A DNA stretch of 64,000 nucleotides, taken from Pseudomonas alkylphenolica. GTDB lineage: Bacteria > Pseudomonadota > Gammaproteobacteria > Pseudomonadales > Pseudomonadaceae. The notes under the pieces were generated by a model. That model did no database searches, had not been told where the DNA came from, and saw only the letters and a program-made list of their open reading frames with translations. Shown piece by piece: positions 8,729 to 21,298 of this stretch. Each line of letters begins with the position of its first letter. Position 1 is the stretch's first letter. The translations under genes and the position numbers were made by a program. The stretch spans positions 1-64,000 of the forward strand of contig NZ_JADUCM010000020.1 of NCBI RefSeq assembly GCF_016009175.1, read 5' to 3'.

Positions 8729-9243
8729 ATCTGCTGCCCTGGCGTGAGCGCCAGCGTCGAGTGGCTACCCGTCGTTTGCAGGCACAGTTGCTGGGGGTGG
8801 GTCTGGCAGCCGTGCTGATGGTCTGGTTCATCGATGTCCAGGCACGGCAGGCCGAACATCGCCAGCGACTCGACAAGGGCTCGGTTCAGCAGGCCCTCGA
8901 TGTACTCGACGACCAGCTGGCGCAGCTGGCTCGGCAGCAGATCGAGCACAGCCAGGTAGAGCAGCGGCTTGGCGGGCTGACAGTCCTGCAGGGCAAGCGC
9001 TGGGCGCTGGTTGACCTGTTCGAGCGTGTGCAGCGTGCAGTGCCGCAGGACGTATACCTTACAGCGCTCACTCAACACGACGAGCGCTTGAATCTTCACG
9101 GGGTGGCTCGTTCGGGGGCTCTGGTCGCACAGCTGATGCGCAACCTGGCCGACGAAATCGGTATGGCTGACATGCAGCAGCTCAAGGCAGTCGACGAAGG
9201 CGAGGCGTTTGAACTGACCGTGGTGTTGAGAGGCTTGCCTTGA
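8716..9243 (+). CDS. pilN: Type IV pilus assembly protein PilN
   Basis: Bitopic inner-membrane protein that joins cytoplasmic PilM to periplasmic PilO/PilP. The N-terminus MNLLPWRERQRR is the PilM-binding signature of the family, followed by a membrane segment (LLGVGLAAVLMVWFI, about residues 28-42), a short coiled coil and a ferredoxin-like periplasmic domain. 175 residues. The start at 8716 overlaps the end of pilM by 13 bases; an internal ATG at 8725 gives an ATGA-type overlap and is also possible. Confidence 0.85.
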   Translation: MQGMNLLPWRERQRRVATRRLQAQLLGVGLAAVLMVWFIDVQARQAEHRQRLDKGSVQQALDVLDDQLAQLARQQIEHSQVEQRLGGLTVLQGKRWALVDLFERVQRAVPQDVYLTALTQHDERLNLHGVARSGALVAQLMRNLADEIGMADMQQLKAVDEGEAFELTVVLRGLP

Positions 9244-10178
9244 GCGGGCTGCCACGGCTGAGCTGGCAACGCTTGGCGAGTGTCTCCGGCCCCAGGAAAG
9301 CCGGACTGTTGGCCGTTTGCCTGGTGCTGATGCTGGGGCTGGCGTTTGTCTTCCACCTGCGTTCGCTGTTCTTGGCAATCGAGATACAAGGCGAGCAGGC
9401 ACAACGTCTACGTCTGGAATTGGCAGAAAAAGCGCCTGAGGCCCAGCAGCGCGCGGCCGGTCACGCCCGCTTGATGGCGGCACAGCTAAGCCTCGAGGTG
9501 GAGTACTGGCGGCTTGCAGCAGGAGGTGAGCTGGCTGGCCTGGTCGAGGACATTGCCTATCAGGGCCAGTCCCATGGCGTGTTTGTCGAACAGATGGAGT
9601 TGATACCGGAGGTGCTGCACGACCACCACATAGAAATGCCGATACAGCTTCGCGTGCGTGGCACTTATGCCGCGTTGTCCGGGTTTTCTCAGGGGCTGGC
9701 ACAACTGCCACGGCTCATTATTCCGAAGGAATTTGACTTGATACCGACTGAAGAGCAGGGCCCGGCGAGCCTGCAACTGCAGGTTCGCATCAGTGCTTAC
9801 CGCAGTCGCGAGCAGCGTACGGCGCCAACGTTGCCTGAGTTGGCGCCGGCGCTGGCACGCCCAGTCCCGGGTGTCGTGCGCAGTCCGTTCGAACCGGCGC
9901 CATTGACGCAGCAGCGCCAGTACCTGGAAACCTTGCCGCTCGATCAGTTCGAAATGATTGGCAGCCTTGCCCGGCGCCAGGTCCGTCATGCGTTGCTGCG
10001 CGTTGGCAGGGTGGTGCATCGGCTGCAGGTGGGTGACCGGCTGGGTCGCGACAATGGCCGGGTGACAGTCATTGAAGAGCATAAGGTGGAAATTGCCGAG
10101 AAGATCTTCGTGCCAGACCAGGGGTGGGTCGAGCGGCAGCGCACGTTGCGTTTGAAATCGTCCGCTTTGGCGGGCTAG
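9240..10178 (+). CDS. Fused PilO-PilP pilus alignment protein
   Basis: One 312-residue frame encodes what are usually two proteins. Residues 1-190 look like PilO: a short cytoplasmic tail, a membrane segment (GLLAVCLVLMLGLAFVF), a coiled coil and a periplasmic domain. Residues 205-312 look like PilP: SPFEPAPL, then LDQFEMIGSL, VHRLQVGDRLGRDNGRV and FVPDQGWVERQRTL, matching the PilP beta domain. Free PilP is normally a lipoprotein with its own signal peptide; here the PilO membrane helix would do that job. The start is a TTG that shares bases with the pilN stop (TTGA), with GAGAGG six bases upstream. No stop or frameshift separates the two parts. Confidence 0.8.
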   Translation: MSGLPRLSWQRLASVSGPRKAGLLAVCLVLMLGLAFVFHLRSLFLAIEIQGEQAQRLRLELAEKAPEAQQRAAGHARLMAAQLSLEVEYWRLAAGGELAGLVEDIAYQGQSHGVFVEQMELIPEVLHDHHIEMPIQLRVRGTYAALSGFSQGLAQLPRLIIPKEFDLIPTEEQGPASLQLQVRISAYRSREQRTAPTLPELAPALARPVPGVVRSPFEPAPLTQQRQYLETLPLDQFEMIGSLARRQVRHALLRVGRVVHRLQVGDRLGRDNGRVTVIEEHKVEIAEKIFVPDQGWVERQRTLRLKSSALAG

Positions 10179-10202
10179 AGGGGTAGACCAGGGAGGTCGC
10201 AG

Positions 10203-11492
10203 ATGGGGGCAAGGTGGTGCAGGGGGGTAATCGCAGGCGTGTTTGCGGTTCAGGCTGTCGTCGCACAATCAGCCAGTGGCAAGCCGGCAGGCGAGGTGTT
10301 GTCGCTGAACTTCCAGGACGTCGAGGTACGTGCGGTGTTGCAGGTGTTGGCGGACTTCTCCGGGGTCAACCTGGTTGCCAGTGACTCGGTGCAGGGCGCG
10401 ATCACCCTGCGGCTGCAGGAGGTGCCCTGGGAGCAGGCACTGGATCTGGTGCTGCGCAGCAAGGGGCTGGAAAAACGCGACGAAGGCAATGTGTTGCTGG
10501 TGGCCCCCATTGGCGAATTGAGCGGGCATGAGCGGCAGTTGCTGGAGGGGCGGCAGGAGGTGGCGGGGCTGGCGCAAGCACAACGCGAGCTGTTGTCCAT
10601 TCACTATGCCAAGGCTGCAGATATCGCCGCCGTGTTCCAGGCGTTGATGGTTGACGACCCGTCAGCGCCCGGCCAGGGCACACTGAGTGTCGACGACAGG
10701 ACCAATACCCTGGTGGTCAGCCAGACGCCGGCGCGGCTGGACGTATTGCGCCAGCTGGTCGCGCGCCTGGATGTTCCGGTGCGCCAGGTAATGATCGAAG
10801 CGCGGATCGTCGAGGCCAATGTCGATTACGAAAGGAGCCTTGGCGTGCGCTGGGGTGCAGAGGTGAACCTGGGTAACGGTCTGGTCCTGGGAGGCGACGG
10901 TACCTTTGTCGACCTGGGTGTGGTGCCGGCCGGTTCGGCAATCGGTTGGGGGCTGATCCGCGACAACACCCTGCTCGATCTTGAACTCAGTGCCATGGAA
11001 AAGTCCGGTAACGGCGAGATCATCTCGCAGCCCAAGGTGGTCACCGCCGACAAGCAGACCGCACGGATACTCAAGGGCGCCGAGGTGCCCTATCAGGAAA
11101 CCAGCGGCAGCGGCGCCACGTCTGTGACCTTCCGCGAGGCCTCGCTGTCTTTGGAAGTGACCCCACAGATCACCCCGGACAACCGGGTGATCATGGCGGT
11201 GAAGGTGACCAAGGATGAGCCCGATTACCTCAATGCCGTGGACCAGGTGCCTGCCATCCGCAAAAACGAGGTGAATGCCAACGTTCACATCCGAGATGGC
11301 GAGACCATCGTGATTGGCGGGGTGTACTCGACAATGCAAAGTAAAGTTGTCGACAAGGTGCCATTTTTCGGTGATCTGCCGTATGTTGGGCGGCTGTTTC
11401 GTCGCGATGTTCTACAAGAGAAAAAATCCGAGCTGCTGGTCTTCCTGACTCCGCGTATCATGAGTGACCAGGCGATTGCTGTGAGTCGTTGA
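10203..11492 (+). CDS. pilQ: Short secretin PilQ (HofQ-like)
   Basis: Outer-membrane secretin through which a type IV pilus or incoming DNA passes. The 429 residues comprise a signal region (VIAGVFAVQAVVAQSA), an N0/STN-like domain (VLSLNFQDVEVRAVLQVLADFSGVNLV), an N1/NolW domain and the secretin barrel with its signature near VPFFGDLPYVGRLFRR. P. aeruginosa PilQ is about 714 residues and begins with AMIN domains that bind peptidoglycan; these are absent. Size and architecture resemble HofQ/ComE competence secretins. The ATG at 10203 has a GGAGG ribosome site; the stop is 4 bp before aroK. Confidence 0.87.
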   Translation: MGARWCRGVIAGVFAVQAVVAQSASGKPAGEVLSLNFQDVEVRAVLQVLADFSGVNLVASDSVQGAITLRLQEVPWEQALDLVLRSKGLEKRDEGNVLLVAPIGELSGHERQLLEGRQEVAGLAQAQRELLSIHYAKAADIAAVFQALMVDDPSAPGQGTLSVDDRTNTLVVSQTPARLDVLRQLVARLDVPVRQVMIEARIVEANVDYERSLGVRWGAEVNLGNGLVLGGDGTFVDLGVVPAGSAIGWGLIRDNTLLDLELSAMEKSGNGEIISQPKVVTADKQTARILKGAEVPYQETSGSGATSVTFREASLSLEVTPQITPDNRVIMAVKVTKDEPDYLNAVDQVPAIRKNEVNANVHIRDGETIVIGGVYSTMQSKVVDKVPFFGDLPYVGRLFRRDVLQEKKSELLVFLTPRIMSDQAIAVSR

Positions 11493-11496
11493 TTCT

Positions 11497-12015
11497 GTGC
11501 GAAATTTGATACTTGTGGGGCCCATGGGTGCTGGTAAAAGCACCATCGGCCGCCTGCTGGCTAAAGAGCTGCGCCTGCCGTTCAAAGATTCCGACAAGGA
11601 AATTGAATTGCGCACGGGCGCCAATATCCCGTGGATCTTCGACAAGGAAGGCGAACCGGGCTTTCGTGATCGTGAGCAGGCGATGATTGCCGAGCTGTGC
11701 GCATTCGACGGCGTGGTCCTGGCCACCGGTGGGGGTGCCGTGATGCGCGATGCCAACCGCCAGGCCCTGCATGCCGGGGGGCGTGTGGTGTATCTGCATG
11801 CCTCGGTCGAGCAGCAGGTCGGGCGCACGGCGCGTGATCGCAATCGTCCGTTGCTGCGCACGGCCAACCCGGAAGCAACGCTGCGGGCACTGCTGGAAGT
11901 CCGTGATCCGCTCTACCGCGAGATCGCCGACCTGGTGGTAGAAACCGACGAACGGCCACCACGAATGGTCGTGCTCGATATTCTCGAGCGTTTGCAGAAG
12001 TTGCCGCCCCGTTAA
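11497..12015 (+). CDS. aroK: Shikimate kinase
   Basis: Phosphorylates shikimate at the 3-position with ATP, the fifth step of the shikimate pathway to chorismate. 172 residues. The Walker A is GPMGAGKST, the shikimate-binding arginine/aspartate block is DSDKEIELRTG, and the GGGAV loop and LID arginines (RDRNRPLL) are visible. GTG start at 11497, 4 bp after the pilQ stop, so translation is probably coupled to the pil genes. The pilQ-aroK-aroB order is conserved from enterics to pseudomonads. Confidence 0.96.
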   Translation: MRNLILVGPMGAGKSTIGRLLAKELRLPFKDSDKEIELRTGANIPWIFDKEGEPGFRDREQAMIAELCAFDGVVLATGGGAVMRDANRQALHAGGRVVYLHASVEQQVGRTARDRNRPLLRTANPEATLRALLEVRDPLYREIADLVVETDERPPRMVVLDILERLQKLPPR

Positions 12016-12114
12016 GCCAGGACTATCCTCGGCGACCAGTCATGCCGTGACAGGGCACACCGTTATCGCGCGGGTCGACGCATCGATACCGCGCCTTGTT
12101 CATTGTGGGGACAC

Positions 12115-13212
12115 ATGCAGACACTAAAGGTCGAATTGGGCGAGCGCAGCTACCCGATCTACATTGGCGAAGGCCTGCTGGACCAGCCTGAACTGCTGGC
12201 GCCGCATATTGCCGGTCGGCAAGTCGCCATTGTTTCCAATGAAACGGTCGCTCCCCTCTATCTCGAACGTCTGAGCAAGACCCTGGGCGCCTACTCGGTG
12301 CTGCCGGTGGTGTTGCCTGACGGCGAAGCCTTCAAGACCTGGGAAACCCTGCAGCTGATTTTCGATGCGCTGCTCACCGCCCGTCACGACCGTCGTACCA
12401 CCGTGGTCGCCCTCGGTGGCGGGGTGATCGGCGACATGGCCGGGTTTGCCGCTGCCTGTTACCAGCGCGGTGTGGACTTTATCCAGGTGCCGACCACCCT
12501 GTTGTCCCAGGTTGACTCGTCAGTGGGTGGCAAGACCGGTATCAACCACCCGCTGGGCAAGAACATGGTCGGCGCCTTCTATCAGCCCAATGCGGTGCTG
12601 ATCGACACTACCAGCCTTAATTCCCTGCCACCGCGCGAGCTTTCCGCCGGCCTCGCCGAAGTGATCAAGTACGGCCTGATTTGTGACGAACCGTTCCTGG
12701 GCTGGCTCGAAGCCAATATGGATGCGCTGCGGGGGCTGGAGCAAGCGGCGCTGACCGAGGCGATCCGTCGCTCCTGTGCGGCCAAGGCAGCGGTGGTCGG
12801 TGCGGATGAGCGTGAGTCGGGCATACGTGCCACGCTCAACCTGGGCCACACCTTCGGTCACGCGATCGAGACCCACATGGGGTATGGTGTCTGGCTGCAT
12901 GGCGAGGCCGTGGCGGCGGGGACGGTGATGGCGCTGGAGATGTCCATGCGTCTGGGCTGGATCAGCCAGCAAGCGCGGGATCGCGGCATTCGCCTGTTCC
13001 AGCGTGCCGGTCTGCCGGTAGTGCCGCCCGAAGCGATGACGCCCGCCCAGTTCATGGAACACATGGCGGTCGATAAAAAAGTACTCGACGGTCGTCTGCG
13101 TCTGGTTCTGCTGCGCCAAATGGGCGAAGCGGTGGTCACCGACGACTATCCGAAAGAGATTCTTCAGGCCACGTTGGCCGCGGATTACCGCGCGATCGTG
13201 GCCCAGCTTTGA
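12115..13212 (+). CDS. aroB: 3-dehydroquinate synthase
   Basis: Converts DAHP to 3-dehydroquinate, the second shikimate step, using NAD+ and a divalent metal. The 365-residue protein shows the NAD-binding GGGVIGDMAGFAA, the substrate loop TTLLSQVDSSVGGKTGIN, and metal ligands in GLAEVIKYG and the H-containing NLGHTFGHAIE. ATG at 12115 behind GGGGA; a TTG four codons earlier is unlikely. It lies 99 bp after aroK in the same direction; the gap holds nothing that I recognise. Confidence 0.96.
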   Translation: MQTLKVELGERSYPIYIGEGLLDQPELLAPHIAGRQVAIVSNETVAPLYLERLSKTLGAYSVLPVVLPDGEAFKTWETLQLIFDALLTARHDRRTTVVALGGGVIGDMAGFAAACYQRGVDFIQVPTTLLSQVDSSVGGKTGINHPLGKNMVGAFYQPNAVLIDTTSLNSLPPRELSAGLAEVIKYGLICDEPFLGWLEANMDALRGLEQAALTEAIRRSCAAKAAVVGADERESGIRATLNLGHTFGHAIETHMGYGVWLHGEAVAAGTVMALEMSMRLGWISQQARDRGIRLFQRAGLPVVPPEAMTPAQFMEHMAVDKKVLDGRLRLVLLRQMGEAVVTDDYPKEILQATLAADYRAIVAQL

Positions 13213-13228
13213 GGTTGATGAGCGTCCG

Positions 13229-14836
13229 ATGACTAGTTTGCATGCTGACGAGGCCTTTCTCGGCCATTACCAGTTGAATCACGACCCCTTTGCTGCGCGG
13301 GTGCCCGGCTTCAAGTTTTTCCCGGCGCAACGCAAGCCTGTGCTGGGTCAACTGCATCACCTGGCGCGCTACAGCCAGCTGTTGCTGGTGGTAACCGGCC
13401 CGCAAGGCAGCGGCAAGACCTTGCTGCGCCAGGCGCTGGTGGCCAGCACCAACAAGCAGTCGGTGCAGAGCGTGGTGATTTCCGCGCGTGGCGCCAGCGA
13501 TGCTGCCAGCGTGCTCGCCCAGGTAGCCCAGGCCCTGGGCGTTGCCCAGCCCGAGGTCCCGGAGTTGCTGGCGCAAGTGGTGCAACTCGCACTCACCGGC
13601 CAGGAAGTCTATCTGTTGGTGGATGATGCGGAACAACTGGACGCGTCGGCACTCCAAGCCTTGCTGGAATTGGCAGCGGGCACTCCTGAAGGGCGTCCGC
13701 ATGTGTTCCTGTTCGGTGAGCCGTCATTGATCGCCGGGCTGGAAGAGCTGAGTGAAGACCTGGAGCGTTTCCATGTCATCGAGCTTGCGCCCTACAGCGA
13801 AGAAGAAACGCGGGAATACCTTGAGCAACGCCTTGAGGGTGCGGGGCGTGGCATCGAGGTGTTCACCAGTGAACAGATTGTCGATATTCACCAACATTCG
13901 GACGGCTGGCCTGGCGCAATCAACCAGGTCGCTCGCGATACCTTGATCGAAGCCATGATCGCCAGCCGGACAACGGCCAAGCGACCATCAATGGGGTTCA
14001 ATATGCCTAAGAAACACGTGCTGGCACTCTCTGCTGTGGTGGTCGTTGCTGTTGCGGCTGCCGTGCTGATGCCGAAAAAGGGCGACCAGGCGCCCACCGC
14101 ACCGGCAGAGCAGGCTCAACTGCCGCTGGGTCAGGGCCAGCCAGGTGCTGCGCAGTCGAACAATGGTGGCCCTGCCATCGAATTCGCCGGCAACTCGCAA
14201 CCGATGCCACTGCCGCTGGTAGGCCAGTCGCAGCCGGTGATGCGTGGCCCGCTGGCCGAAGCGGCTGGCATGAATGAAGGTGAAGAGGGTGGCCCGGCTG
14301 GCGATACCGCGCTGCAGCCGCCTACCGTAACCACCATTGCGCCGCCTGCAGGTGTGCAGCCAGGCCCTGCACCGACGCCGGCACAACCTGTTGTTGCCCA
14401 GGCACAGCCAGTGGCGCCTGCGGCTAAGCCGGTTGCTCCGGCTGCCAGCAAGCCGGTTGCGCCAGCTGCCAAGCCTGCCCCGACCCAGGTTGCGACCGCC
14501 AAGCCTGCGCCGAAGCCTGCCGAGAAGCCCGCAGCCAAGCCGGCCGCTGGCGGCAGCTGGTACGCCGGGCAGAAGCCGGGTAACTATGTCGTGCAGATTC
14601 TCGGCACCAGCTCCGAGTCTACGGCCCAGGCCTACGTGAATGCCCAGGGTGGCGACTATCGCTACTTCAAGAAAACCCTGCAGGGCAAACCCCTGTATGT
14701 CATCACTTATGGCAACTTCGCCAGCCGTGATGCAGCGCTGGCTGCAATCAAAGCCTTGCCAGCCAAGGTCCAGGCTGGTAAACCTTGGCCACGTACCGTC
14801 GCCAGCGTCCAACAAGAACTGGCCGCGACCCGCTGA
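13229..14836 (+). CDS. AAA ATPase-SPOR domain protein, DamX-like
   Basis: The 535-residue product has an N-terminal ExeA-type ATPase region (Walker A GPQGSGKTL near residue 55; Walker B LLVDDAEQLD), one membrane helix at about 265-282 (HVLALSAVVVVAVAAAVLMP), a long Pro/Ala/Lys linker with PVAPAAKP-like repeats (about 370-440), and a C-terminal SPOR domain (NYVVQILGTSSES ... LYVITYGNFASRDAALAA). SPOR domains bind denuded septal peptidoglycan, so a cell-division role is inferred. It holds the position of damX after aroB in enterics, but the ATPase part is more complete than in E. coli DamX. Confidence 0.8.
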   Translation: MTSLHADEAFLGHYQLNHDPFAARVPGFKFFPAQRKPVLGQLHHLARYSQLLLVVTGPQGSGKTLLRQALVASTNKQSVQSVVISARGASDAASVLAQVAQALGVAQPEVPELLAQVVQLALTGQEVYLLVDDAEQLDASALQALLELAAGTPEGRPHVFLFGEPSLIAGLEELSEDLERFHVIELAPYSEEETREYLEQRLEGAGRGIEVFTSEQIVDIHQHSDGWPGAINQVARDTLIEAMIASRTTAKRPSMGFNMPKKHVLALSAVVVVAVAAAVLMPKKGDQAPTAPAEQAQLPLGQGQPGAAQSNNGGPAIEFAGNSQPMPLPLVGQSQPVMRGPLAEAAGMNEGEEGGPAGDTALQPPTVTTIAPPAGVQPGPAPTPAQPVVAQAQPVAPAAKPVAPAASKPVAPAAKPAPTQVATAKPAPKPAEKPAAKPAAGGSWYAGQKPGNYVVQILGTSSESTAQAYVNAQGGDYRYFKKTLQGKPLYVITYGNFASRDAALAAIKALPAKVQAGKPWPRTVASVQQELAATR

Positions 14837-14893
14837 TAAAGCTGGGTGGCATTACCCCCGCCACCCCTGCTGAGCGACTCCTGAATTACGGTC

Positions 14894-14925
14894 AAGCCTG
14901 CTGCGTGAATGCGCGGCAGGCTTTT
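14894..14925 (+). terminator. Terminator after the aroB / damX-like genes
   Basis: AAGCCTGCTGCG and CGCGGCAGGCTT form a 12-bp stem with one G-U pair around a 6-nt loop, followed by TTTT then CTG. It lies 58 bp after the damX-like stop. Confidence 0.75.
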
Positions 14926-15041
14926 CTGTCCCAGACTGCCGGCCACAAGCCCATCTTGCAGTCCAGGCTGAAACGCTTCAGACTCAAGCCATGCTGTTAC
15001 CACGGCGCACGCTTAAAAACATTCAAAAATGCGACATGGAC

Positions 15042-15060
15042 TTACGACATTTCGTCGTAA
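15042..15060. promoter_or_regulatory. Palindrome upstream of gltB, candidate operator
   Basis: TTACGAC-N5-GTCGTAA, a perfect 7-bp dyad, lies 143 bp before the gltB start and is surrounded by AT-rich sequence. Its size suits a dimeric regulator. The regulator is unknown. Confidence 0.4.
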
Positions 15061-15202
15061 ATTTGTGGGCTTCCCTGTCGCTGTGCAACAATGGCTCCCC
15101 TATTGCCCCCGCAAAGCTGGCATTCGTTCGGCGTGGATGGTAAGTGGTTGTACTAAAAAGAGATTTGCCTTGGTGAGAGGCGAACCTGGTGAGAAAGTGT
15201 CT

Positions 15203-19648
<4,446 letters not shown>

Positions 19649-19681
19649 TATGCGCCTGAAGAGTTTGATGAGGTTTTGAAC

Positions 19682-21100
19682 ATGGCTGAACGTCTGAGTA
19701 ATGACTTCCAGTTCATCGAGGTCGGGCGCAAGGATCCGAAGAAGAAACTGTTGCGTCAACGCAAGAAAGAGTTCGTGGAGATCTACGAGCCCTTCAAACC
19801 CCAGCAGTCGGCCGAACAGGCCCACCGCTGCCTGGGCTGTGGCAACCCGTACTGCGAGTGGAAGTGCCCGGTACACAACTTCATCCCCAACTGGTTGAAG
19901 CTGGTTTCCGAAGGCAACATCCTCGCCGCCGCCGAGCTGTCGCACCAGACCAACACCCTGCCGGAAGTGTGCGGCCGGGTGTGCCCGCAGGATCGCCTGT
20001 GCGAGGGTGCCTGCACCCTCAACGACGGGTTCGGCGCGGTCACCATCGGTTCGGTGGAGAAGTACATCACCGACACCGCCTTCGCCATGGGCTGGCGCCC
20101 GGACATGTCCAAGGTCAAGCCGACCGGCAAGCGTGTTGCCATCATCGGTGCCGGTCCGGCCGGCCTGGGTTGTGCCGACGTGCTGGTGCGCGGGGGTGTG
20201 GCCCCGGTGGTGTTCGACCGCAACCCGGAAATCGGTGGCCTGCTGACCTTCGGTATCCCCGAGTTCAAGCTGGAAAAGACCGTGCTGAGCAATCGTCGCG
20301 AAGTCTTCACCGGCATGGGTATCGAGTTCCGCCTCAACACCGAGGTGGGCAAGGACATCAGCATGGAACAACTGCTCGAAGAGTTCGATGCAGTGTTCAT
20401 GGGCATGGGCACCTACACCTACATGAAGGGCGGCTTCCCCGGTGAAGACCTGCCAGGTGTGCACGATGCCCTGGATTTCCTGGTGGCCAACGTCAACCGC
20501 AACCTGGGCTTTGAAAAGTCGCCGGAAGATTTCGTCGACATGAAGGGCAAGAAGGTTGTGGTGCTCGGTGGTGGCGATACGGCAATGGACTGCAACCGCA
20601 CCTCCATCCGCCAGGGCGCCAAGGCCGTGACCTGTGCCTACCGCCGTGACGAAGCGAACATGCCAGGCTCGCGCAAAGAGGTGAAGAACGCCAAGGAAGA
20701 AGGCGTTAAATTCCTCTACAACCGCCAGCCAATTGCCATTGTCGGTGAAGACAAGGTCGAAGGCGTAAAGGTGGTCGAGACCCGTCTCGGCGAGCCGGAC
20801 GCCCGTGGCCGTCGCAGCCCCGAGCCGATCCCGGGCTCCGAAGAGATCATCCCGGCCGACGCCGTGGTCATCGCGTTCGGTTTCCGTCCGAGCCCGGCTC
20901 CGTGGTTCGAGCAGTTCAGCATCCAGACCGATAGCCAGGGCCGCGTTGTGGCACCGGAGAAGAACACCTACAAGCACCAGACCAGCAACCCGAAGATCTT
21001 CGCCGGTGGCGACATGGTCCGCGGTTCTGACCTGGTGGTGACGGCGATCTTCGAAGGGCGCAATGCCGCCGAGGGAATCTTGGATTACCTGGAGGTCTGA
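19682..21100 (+). CDS. gltD: Glutamate synthase (NADPH) small subunit
   Basis: GOGAT beta subunit that takes electrons from NADPH through FAD and Fe-S clusters to GltB. The 472-residue protein has two N-terminal cysteine clusters (CLGCGNPYCEWKCPV and VCGRVCPQDRLCEGAC), a FAD-binding GAGPAGLGCA and an NADPH-binding VVLGGGDTAMDC. The ATG at 19682 follows GATGAGG; a TTG two codons earlier is in frame. Downstream of gltB with no terminator between them. Confidence 0.97.
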   Translation: MAERLSNDFQFIEVGRKDPKKKLLRQRKKEFVEIYEPFKPQQSAEQAHRCLGCGNPYCEWKCPVHNFIPNWLKLVSEGNILAAAELSHQTNTLPEVCGRVCPQDRLCEGACTLNDGFGAVTIGSVEKYITDTAFAMGWRPDMSKVKPTGKRVAIIGAGPAGLGCADVLVRGGVAPVVFDRNPEIGGLLTFGIPEFKLEKTVLSNRREVFTGMGIEFRLNTEVGKDISMEQLLEEFDAVFMGMGTYTYMKGGFPGEDLPGVHDALDFLVANVNRNLGFEKSPEDFVDMKGKKVVVLGGGDTAMDCNRTSIRQGAKAVTCAYRRDEANMPGSRKEVKNAKEEGVKFLYNRQPIAIVGEDKVEGVKVVETRLGEPDARGRRSPEPIPGSEEIIPADAVVIAFGFRPSPAPWFEQFSIQTDSQGRVVAPEKNTYKHQTSNPKIFAGGDMVRGSDLVVTAIFEGRNAAEGILDYLEV

Positions 21101-21110
21101 CAAGGCCTCA

Positions 21111-21181
21111 TCGCTGGCAAGGCCAGCTCCCACAGGTCCTGGAGACACCTCAAACCTTGTGGGAGCCGGCCTTGCCGGCGA
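21111..21181. repeat. REP-type inverted repeat pair
   Basis: Arm TCGCTGGCAAGGCCAGCTCCCAC (21111 onward) is mirrored by GTGGGAGCCGGCCTTGCCGGCGA ending at 21181, with a spacer of about 20 nt. GTGGGAGC plus CTTGCCGGCGA is the common Pseudomonas REP core. It begins 10 bp after the gltD stop. Confidence 0.85.
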
Positions 21182-21223
21182 TGCTTTTAACTAAATCTAT
21201 TGACCTGTCACAAGTCGATAGAC

Positions 21224-21251
21224 AAAAGGCACGGTACTTACCGTGCCTTTT
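21224..21251. terminator. Palindromic hairpin between gltD and hemE
   Basis: AAAAGGCACGGTA (21224-21236) and TACCGTGCCTTTT (21239-21251) are perfect complements two bases apart. With A and T tracts on both sides it could terminate in either direction; here it would end gltBD transcription 47 bp before hemE. An attenuator role for hemE is the alternative. Confidence 0.7.
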
Positions 21252-21298
21252 CCGTTGGTGTCTGAGAAAATGCCCGCACTTTTTTTCCGGATGCCGAC

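Larger units (their letters stand above)
14837..15202 (+). other. 366-bp leader between the damX-like gene and gltB
   Basis: This gap contains the terminator at 14894-14925, an inverted repeat at 15042-15060 and the gltB ribosome site. The stretch 15061-15202 probably carries the gltB promoter and untranslated leader, but no hexamer pair stands out. The reading frame of gltB is open back to 15029, yet those residues do not resemble GltB. Confidence 0.5.

Noticed and set aside
14370..14550. Tandem DNA repeats in the DamX-like gene
   Set aside because: They encode a low-complexity Pro/Ala/Lys linker and are not a separate genetic element.
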